Of a stretch of 64,000 nucleotides of DNA, positions 11,513-64,000 are shown in pieces. Under the pieces are notes generated by a model. That model was not told where the DNA came from. It was given only the letters and a program-made list of their open reading frames with translations, and searched no databases. Position 1 is the first letter of the stretch; the number at the start of each line of letters is the position of its first letter. The stretch is from Mesocentrotus franciscanus (lineage: Eukaryota > Echinodermata > Echinoidea > Camarodonta > Strongylocentrotidae). Both the position numbers and the translations under genes were made by a program. The stretch is from positions 37,548,430 to 37,612,429 of the forward strand of contig CP137668.1 in NCBI GenBank assembly GCA_037976565.1, written 5' to 3'.

Positions 11513-11639
11513 GACCCGGGGACAACTCGGCCCGCTGCAAAAACTGTCAGTTTTTTTGTCATTTAACCCTAATCCTAACCCTAACCCTAAACCTGGAAAA
11601 ACTGACCGTTTTTGCAGCGGGCCGAGTTGTCCCCGGGTC
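11513..11639. repeat. Foldback with perfect 32-bp arms around telomere-like repeats
   Basis: The left arm at 11513-11544 (starting GACCCGGGGACAACTCGG) is an exact reverse complement of 11608-11639. With one mismatch the pairing extends to about 44 bp. The 40-bp loop holds consecutive CCCTAA units, which match the animal telomere repeat TTAGGG on the other strand. Confidence 0.85.
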
Positions 11640-11816
11640 TCCTTCCCATAGAGATTGCACGCAGCCCTATGCAGTCTATGTGCATTACACGATCATGCAA
11701 AATTGGTCAAAGTTTTTATTATTAAGTCGAGATTCAAACCTTTATTCTTTGTGATCCTGAAGGTGATACTCAATAAATGAGGTGTCATATGAAAGAGCAG
11801 ATTAATTCCAATATTT

Positions 11817-11928
11817 CCAGAGGGGCGTTATCTCAAAATTCTAAAAATATCTTGGTCAAAACAGCTATTTAAACATTGTTTCCTGGCTAACTCCGAAATT
11901 TGCCACTTATGAGATATGACGCCCCTGG
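11817..11928. repeat. Small imperfect inverted repeat
   Basis: GAGGGGCGTTATCTC at about 11819-11834 pairs imperfectly with GAGATATGACGCCCCTGG at 11911-11928. Probably a relic of a small foldback element. Confidence 0.4.
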
Positions 11929-12969
11929 CGATAAGTAGTCCCAGTCGTAAGGAAAATATCCCTACGCTTATTTTTTCGCTAGCCCCAGGGATCACAAACA
12001 ATTACAGTTTGAAAATACCCTTCCCCACATTTTTTGGATCAGCTAAGTAGGGAGGCGTGAGCTCCACGCCGGCCGAATCCATGGTGATAGCGCGTAAAAT
12101 CTGCACATGAATATGCATCGGACCGCGTGTGTACAAACCCGGAAGTGGGTGCCCATTGAAGACAATGGATTGCCGATCGTGTCGAGTTGCGCATCATTTA
12201 AGCAACACGCGTACGCTTGCACGCGTATGTGTACGCTTGCATATTGCGCAATTCAGCTGTTGTGCTAAATTTAGCAAAACAACATAACTCTGCGTGTACG
12301 TCTTTTTCGTCAATTCTTACAAAAAATGGATGAATATTGTAGGGAATTGAAGGGGCTGTAACTTTTGATAGAAACATCGGTGAGTCTTGAAATTTGAAAT
12401 GTATTATTCTGAGTGAATAATTTGTTCAATTATCCAACCATAATGGTGAAAAACGATCCAAAAGGGAAAACTGAAAAATCGTTCAGACACCCTAGTATTA
12501 ATCCAGGGCACGAAGCCAACTCAGCTCTAATTCTTTCTGAGATTAATGTACTTTAATATAACCATGATCAACAACAGAATTTCTTGAACCAAGTCCTTTT
12601 GGACCAGTAAATTTGAATTGAATTTAAATTGCACTCACTCTTCAGTCTTCATACAATTTACACTCACAATAGTCACAGTACAGCCTAGACAGAAATAACC
12701 TTCTGGTATGGGTCATTCTTTAATAAAACTGACATTTGTTGACATTCCCCATACACAGACGGTACCCCATACGGCTCGCATCACGGGGAGAGATTGAGCC
12801 GATTGTGACACACTTTTTACCCCGAAACTTTCTCCCACGATTTTGTTTATTTAGATCTAATTTTCTGATTTATAAATCAGATACAAAAATAGTATGTATT
12901 TTTGTTCTCCTATGTACAGTTCTCAAAGTTTTATTACCTATTTCAAAATGCGAAATTTACGGACTTACG

Positions 12970-13716
12970 TAGAGTAGAGGAGGCAGTTTTCGGCCGGAGT
13001 CAGTTTTCGGCCGGTCCGTTGGATGCATGGTAAAATCATTTAAAATACATTGCATAACAGCATATCACATATCACACACATACAATAACATGGCAGAGTC
13101 ACCGGAGAACCACATTTGCAATGGAAAATGTATCCTTAAATATCACATTTTAGCGATGTAATCGGCGGTCCCGCTACCGAATCTGAAAAATGGAATATCT
13201 TACGCGTGTCTGTAAGGAATATGGGTCCCATAAAATGAGCTGTATTTCAAGTATTTTTCAGATTTAGAGTCAGATTTTTTGATCATCGCAAGCTCAAATG
13301 TTTCTCACCGCATGTATGTTATCCTATCAGTCGGATACTATAGCGCTGTATCTCTGTATAGTTTAGATTCCAATTTCTGAGCACGGCACCCGCAGGTGTA
13401 GTTTTCGGCCATGCGGGGGATTACGTGCTCTGGCCGCATGCGCTAGGGATCAGCGGGCGAACGCACGGCGCGCGCTCCTATTGACTTTGTACATGCGGCG
13501 AAAACTGCCTCGCTAGGCCGAAAACTACCGCCGAAACAGTGAAAATGAAAATCAATATTGCCATGGCAGTTCATGATTTTTTTCTGGGATTCTTTTTTTG
13601 TTTGAATAATAATAGTGTTGCTTCATGATTTAAACAAAAAAAATTATAAATAGGAAGTAAAGAGTCCAAAAATAGGATTTCGCCTTAAGTGGCCGAAAAC
13701 TGCCTCCTCTACTCTA
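12970..13716. mobile_element. 747-bp DNA transposon-like element, GTTTTCGGCC motifs
   Basis: Terminal inverted repeats of 26 bp begin TAGAGTAGAGGAGGCAGTTT and end with the exact reverse complement at 13691-13716. The core motif GTTTTCGGCC or its complement recurs inside (about 12988, 13003, 13401, 13499 and 13515). No transposase ORF is present, so it is non-autonomous. Confidence 0.8.
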
Positions 13717-14487
13717 TATGAGTTATCCATTTTTTATCTCAGAACCAAGGAAACGGTACGTTCATGCATTCGAACTGGTAATCTATGACATGACCCGCCC
13801 GATATATTTCCGGGTCAACCGACCAAAACAAGCCCAATGGCCAATCAGAGCACGTGTTTGATATTGGGCTTATGAATATTCAAACATCACCGGCTCAAGC
13901 CGGGCTAACTCATTCATCGCGGTTCCGGCCGAACCGAACCATTCGTTCCGCACACTACCCCATACGCCGTACTTCAGTCTATGTATAGAGGCGGTCAGAG
14001 GAGCCAGATGCAATCTCAGCGGAACAACCGTCGATATCAGAGACTGAAGCTTTCGGTCTAAGTACAGCCTAGCCAGGCCAGCAGACAATCAATCATTGAT
14101 GATTGAATCAACCAAACAAAATCAAAACACCATCCAAAATAGCCCCCCAAAATCAACATTTTCCAACCCAATTTCACAGAAAATTCAGTTACATGACTAT
14201 AATTATTTTCTTTTTCCATTGGTTTGCCACTATTTTGACATCTTATCATATATTGTGAGAAAATCAGCAAACAACATCAATTTACATTCTCACAGTTCAC
14301 TCATCACTGCACTGGCAGAAAAAAGTGTCACTCAAACTTTGCATTTGACATTTGTTCAGCTCTCGAGCTCTCGCAATAATCTAAGTTAGAACAGCTCTCT
14401 TTCACTTATTTTCCATCATCAAAGTTTATCCCTAAGTGTAAAATAACTTTTATGTACGAATTATAAGCATAAATAAGCATTCCTTAC

Positions 14488-14580
14488 CCAGATTTTACAG
14501 TTTTCGAGCAAAAAATTGATAATTTACAGCCGACGTCCGACCATCTTGTTTGCGTTGTTGCTAAGATTTTTCGATCTGGT
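14488..14580 (-). promoter_or_regulatory. Candidate CFAP65 promoter and non-coding first exon
   Basis: Inference. On the minus strand a donor reading CTGG|GTAAGG sits at 14487, and the coding exon 1 acceptor at 9838 needs an upstream exon. Just upstream are a YY1-like CAAGATGG (14541-14548), a CRE-like GACGTC (14532-14537) and an AGCAAC half-site (14557-14562) of the kind in RFX X-boxes, which control ciliary genes. The transcription start is not defined. Confidence 0.35.
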
Positions 14581-16490
14581 ACGGCCTAGCTCACCGAAAA
14601 AAAGACAGTTTTTGTGGTGTCGTTAAATAATAAATAAAAAATGAAATTTCGCCCCACGCCGCCCGCCGCCGCCCCCCCCCCCCTTTCTTTACCTTCTCTC
14701 TCTTCCATGATTTGGCTTTCACATACAGCTACTGGAAGAATTAGGGGCATAATTTACTCCTTTTAAAACCTCAAAGCTTATGGCAAAAAAAGTGATTTCA
14801 AATTCAAAGCAACATTTTTTTTCTTTCTTCAATTTTCCAACAGATCTTTTTCATATTCTACAAATATCTCAAATAATATAATGAATACATAATTACAGGA
14901 AAAATTTAGGAAGAAGGATTAAACCCTATTAAGCATAACATAATTTTTTCCACAGGCCTTTCCCCCACATTGGACCTCCCTTTCACAAATTTTAGCCCAA
15001 GAAGGTAACATATATTGCCATGACTTTTTTCCAGTTTTTTTTTTCTCTCCAGAATTGTATCCCCTGCCAGAATCCTGGATCTGCCCCTGAACACAGCATG
15101 GCACATCATACCGCACCACACATACACAGTATATTTAGAAACCTATTTGTTTTTGTATATATCTTTGTATTAAAAATAATCTAAAATTATGGAAACCATG
15201 TATTTCAATAGATAATTTGAATATGAATTTTACATAAGTATAATCAGGCCTAGAGGGCTGTACGTTTACTGTAGGAAGAAGAAGGATAAGAAGATGTTTT
15301 TCATTTGTTTATAATTTATTAGGCTTAACTGCAGAAAACCCCCACAACGCATCAGTAGGCGTATTAAGCATTAGGATAAGGTATTAGAAACATTTACACA
15401 TGTCTATGTGAAAATATATTCTACTGCTGGCATCCACTGTATCATTAATCTTGTACAAATCTATCCAATATAATATAATATAATAATAGCTGCTTATAAC
15501 ATTATTTTTCTACTGCATGAAGTCACGTTCTCCTTTTCAGTTATTATTGAACTATACTATAATATGTCAAAGTACATTTTATAACCTTGTATTTTACTGT
15601 TAATATGAAAATATTAGTCTCCGGACTTTTGCCATGATCTTTTTTTTTTTTAACAATAAACCTAAAAATTGAATTGAATTGAATTATGATTATCGTCGTA
15701 GTAAGGATGATCCTAATCAGGTTTATAGGGTTAGGGTCAGGATTAGTGAAAGTGTTATGATAGGGATTTAGGGTTGGAATTAGAATTACTTGTGTGGTGG
15801 GGTATTGAATTGGAATGAATTTAATTGAAGGGTTTTATTATCTTTTCGTCGCAGTCAGTGGTTCAATTGAGAAAAGTGCACAATTATAAAAACATACAAA
15901 TAATGAAAAAAAAATACATAATATACTTCAAAATAAATCATTATAAGGGTATAACATGATAACAATAAATGAACTTACATTGATGGGGAACGTGCATAAA
16001 TTCATATACGAGAAAATAATATCCACATTGAATATACACTTGATCTGTTTAAAATGGGAAAATGACTTTCAAAGAAAATAAAGTTCAAAATTCGAGTTGA
16101 TGAACCGTTAAGATGCATGAAGAGAAAAAAGGAAATAATGATGTTATCGTAATGTCATTGTTGCTGAAAATAATATCAATTGACAGAAATAATAATTATT
16201 GACAGAATTCACCCCTGCTCTATGATATTGCTCAAATTCTCGCTATATTAGACATAAGGAAGAAGTGCTTCCATTGCATTTCGAGATATTGGTGTTTTTG
16301 TATATAATGTATCTGCAACAATTAAGGTAAAATGTATTTCATGCAAACAGGCAAAAACTTGTAGAATCAATTTTTCTCATTAAAAATTAAAATAATGAGA
16401 GTAAGGCGTAAATTTGTTATTCTACCGAACGCAATAAAATCAGAAAATACTTGTATAGAGGGGTATGTATGAAACAGTACCCCCTCCCAA

Positions 16491-16511
16491 ACACACACAC
16501 ACACACACACA
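16491..16511. repeat. (AC)n microsatellite
   Basis: Perfect AC dinucleotide run in intergenic DNA. Confidence 0.9.
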
Positions 16512-16719
16512 TACAAACATAGACTCCCCTGTCGGCCAAGATAAAAAAATCACTATGTTGCAATAATCAGAGTTACAATAGTAGCAGATCCAAGAAGTTT
16601 ATTTGTCCTGTCAGCTAGGGAGGGGGGCTGGTGCACGGTGAGGCACTAATAGGCGTGCCTACCATGTCCTACATATTGGTACAAAATAGGGGTTATTAAA
16701 TTCATGAACGGGGAGGCAT

Positions 16720-16890
16720 ATGCATGCTAATTCAATGAAAGGGGGTTATATTATGCTAAGGAGGCATAATTCTAAAAAGGGGGAGAGGGAGGGAGCTAGG
16801 GCTCTTTACCAAAAATTTACATGCTGTTTCAATGAAAGGCCGGATTTATCGTAAAATTCTTATGAGGCATAGTTTTTAAAATGGGGAAAG
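16720..16890. repeat. Decayed direct duplication, about 95-bp period
   Basis: The segment from GCATGCTAATTCAATGAAAG to the purine-rich run near 16785 recurs, diverged, as CATGCTGTTTCAATGAAAGG to about 16885. GAGGCATA and an A-rich to G-rich tail occur in both. Confidence 0.5.
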
Positions 16891-17654
16891 GGAGGGGTAC
16901 ATACCCACATGCCTTTTTAAAAATTACATCTTACTCCATTCCCCCGGGCCCCTTTTTCACCCCGGGCCACCACCTACCACCGTTATTCCCACTACTTTAT
17001 TTTTTAATTTACTGTCTCCTTTCTCCCCCATTTCTTCTCCTCTCTTGATTTTGTCCAGAGATAACGGCGATTTTTATGAGTGATGGCTAATTTCGCAAGA
17101 ACACCTTGCATGTCCTTATTTAATGATAGCGTAATCCCTGAGAATGTATCCACATAGGACAGAGACACAAATGTATGAGGCAGAATATGAAGGTTCGGGG
17201 ATGGAGATCTTGCAAAATTAGAAATCGTTCATGAAATAAAATTAGTCAGACTTTGGGCAAGTCTTCAACCCATCATATTTTTTTTTCTTTCTGAATGCAG
17301 ACGTATAATATAGATTTTGTTATTTCCTGAAGGCATGTTCTAAAGAAGAAGTGAAAAGCCGGGTCATCATACATTGTCCATTGAAATTAGGACGTCTGTA
17401 CCCCCACTCATGACCTCTGTACCACCTGTGCACCCCACTCTTCCAAAATAACAAGAAAAATCGTCGCTAAATTTAGCTTTGTAAATGCTACTTTACAACT
17501 ATATACTGATTTTTAAAAATATATCCATATTAAAGACCTTTGAAAGCATAAATAAGTTTGTAAATAATTTTTAAACTGTTTCATATTTTTAAAATTAATA
17601 CAAAGTATCATATATATTTTTAGAATAATAATTGTGGCAGTACTTCACAATCGT

Positions 17655-17840
17655 AAGAAAAGGGGGCGGTTTCTCGTCTAATCCGAGATCATTATAATCT
17701 CGTTAATTTCGTGGACAACATATCAACATGTCACTTGTACAGTGACTTGGACTGCTGCTCCTCGATTGCCGAACCTAAATTCTGCAATAATCGTAGATTT
17801 AGGCCTCTTCGGTAACTGACAGTTATCTAAGGTGGACAGG
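17655..17840 (+). promoter_or_regulatory. Candidate NBEAL core promoter and 5' UTR
   Basis: A GC box, GGGGGCGG at about 17662-17669, lies 170 bp upstream of the start codon in otherwise AT-rich DNA. No clear TATA box is seen. The stretch to 17840 would be 5' UTR. Assigned by position and motif only. Confidence 0.4.
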
Positions 17841-63848
<46,008 letters not shown>

Positions 63849-64000
63849 GTAAGAAGATCATCAGGACCATACAAACTTAAGCCCACGAGGTCATTAAACT
63901 GTGATGCAGGAGAAAATGATCCTTGTGCAAACATAATTCTAAGAGATATTGCTTTTATCAATGTGATTTCTCTCTTTTAAAAAGATAGAAAAAACAACTA

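Larger units (their letters stand above)
9838..14487. other. Probable CFAP65 5' UTR intron, repeat-rich
   Basis: No coding exon was found. The stretch contains a 163-bp hairpin (10575-10737), a telomere-repeat foldback (11513-11639), a shorter inverted repeat (about 11817-11928), a 747-bp terminal-inverted-repeat element (12970-13716) and a GC-richer, CCAAT-containing patch (about 13735-14090). Its status as an intron depends on the candidate non-coding exon at 14488-14580. Confidence 0.45.
14581..17640. other. Intergenic region between CFAP65 and NBEAL
   Basis: No gene seen. It contains a C-rich run (14660-14690, up to 14 consecutive C), AT-rich DNA, an (AC)n microsatellite at 16491-16511 and a decayed direct duplication at about 16720-16890. 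The short frames present have no recognisable similarity. Confidence 0.5.

Noticed and set aside
13870..14088. 72-codon minus-strand frame in GC-richer DNA between the genes
   Set aside because: No recognisable protein similarity and no splice-compatible partner found. It may be part of a repeat or a regulatory patch.

Overview
This is a eukaryotic, AT-rich, intron-rich animal window. It carries two large protein-coding genes arranged head to head and no prokaryotic features. Both genes were rebuilt exon by exon from GT..AG splice sites, matching intron phases and remembered similarity to the human proteins. The genes show intron-dense, phase-conserved structures. Frequent ACATGTA-type motifs, many small inverted-repeat transposons and tRNA-derived SINEs suggest a marine invertebrate deuterostome. 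An echinoderm such as a sea urchin is my best guess, held with low confidence.

Left third (minus strand, 384-9797, perhaps to about 14.58 kb with a non-coding first exon): the 5' half of CFAP65 (CCDC108), a ciliary central-apparatus protein built of repeated ASH/MSP-like beta-sandwich domains. Sixteen coding exons give exactly 760 codons in one continuous frame. The gene runs off the left edge, so the C-terminal part is missing.

Middle (about 9.8-17.8 kb): the 5' non-coding intron of CFAP65 and the intergenic space. It is packed with non-autonomous inverted-repeat elements: a 163-bp hairpin, a foldback enclosing telomere-like CCCTAA units, and a 747-bp element with GTTTTCGGCC motifs. A candidate CFAP65 promoter with a non-coding first exon lies near 14.5 kb. 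A GC-box promoter candidate for the next gene lies at about 17.66 kb.

Right two thirds (plus strand, 17841-63848 and off the right edge): a neurobeachin-like gene (NBEAL1/NBEAL2 type, BEACH family). Thirty-seven coding exons cover about 2003 codons, from the start codon through the armadillo-like N-terminal region, the ConA-like lectin domain, the DUF4704-type region and into the PH-BEACH domain. The BEACH and WD40 regions lie beyond the window. Exon 28 is one base short (239 instead of 240 nt), which breaks the frame and gives a stop in exon 29. This is either an assembly error or a real null allele.

The introns of this gene hold most of the unusual DNA: two transposon families (770 bp and 1.95 kb) with matching asymmetric terminal architecture, a TTAA-flanked MITE in two copies, a TAGGGAC-ended MITE in two copies, a symmetric array of five 16-bp palindromes, a decayed duplication of the exon 3 splice donor, a compound minisatellite, non-LTR retrotransposon tails and long CT/GA tracts. 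CFAP65 (axoneme) and NBEAL (membrane trafficking) have no known shared pathway. Their adjacency is best read as ancestral linkage.
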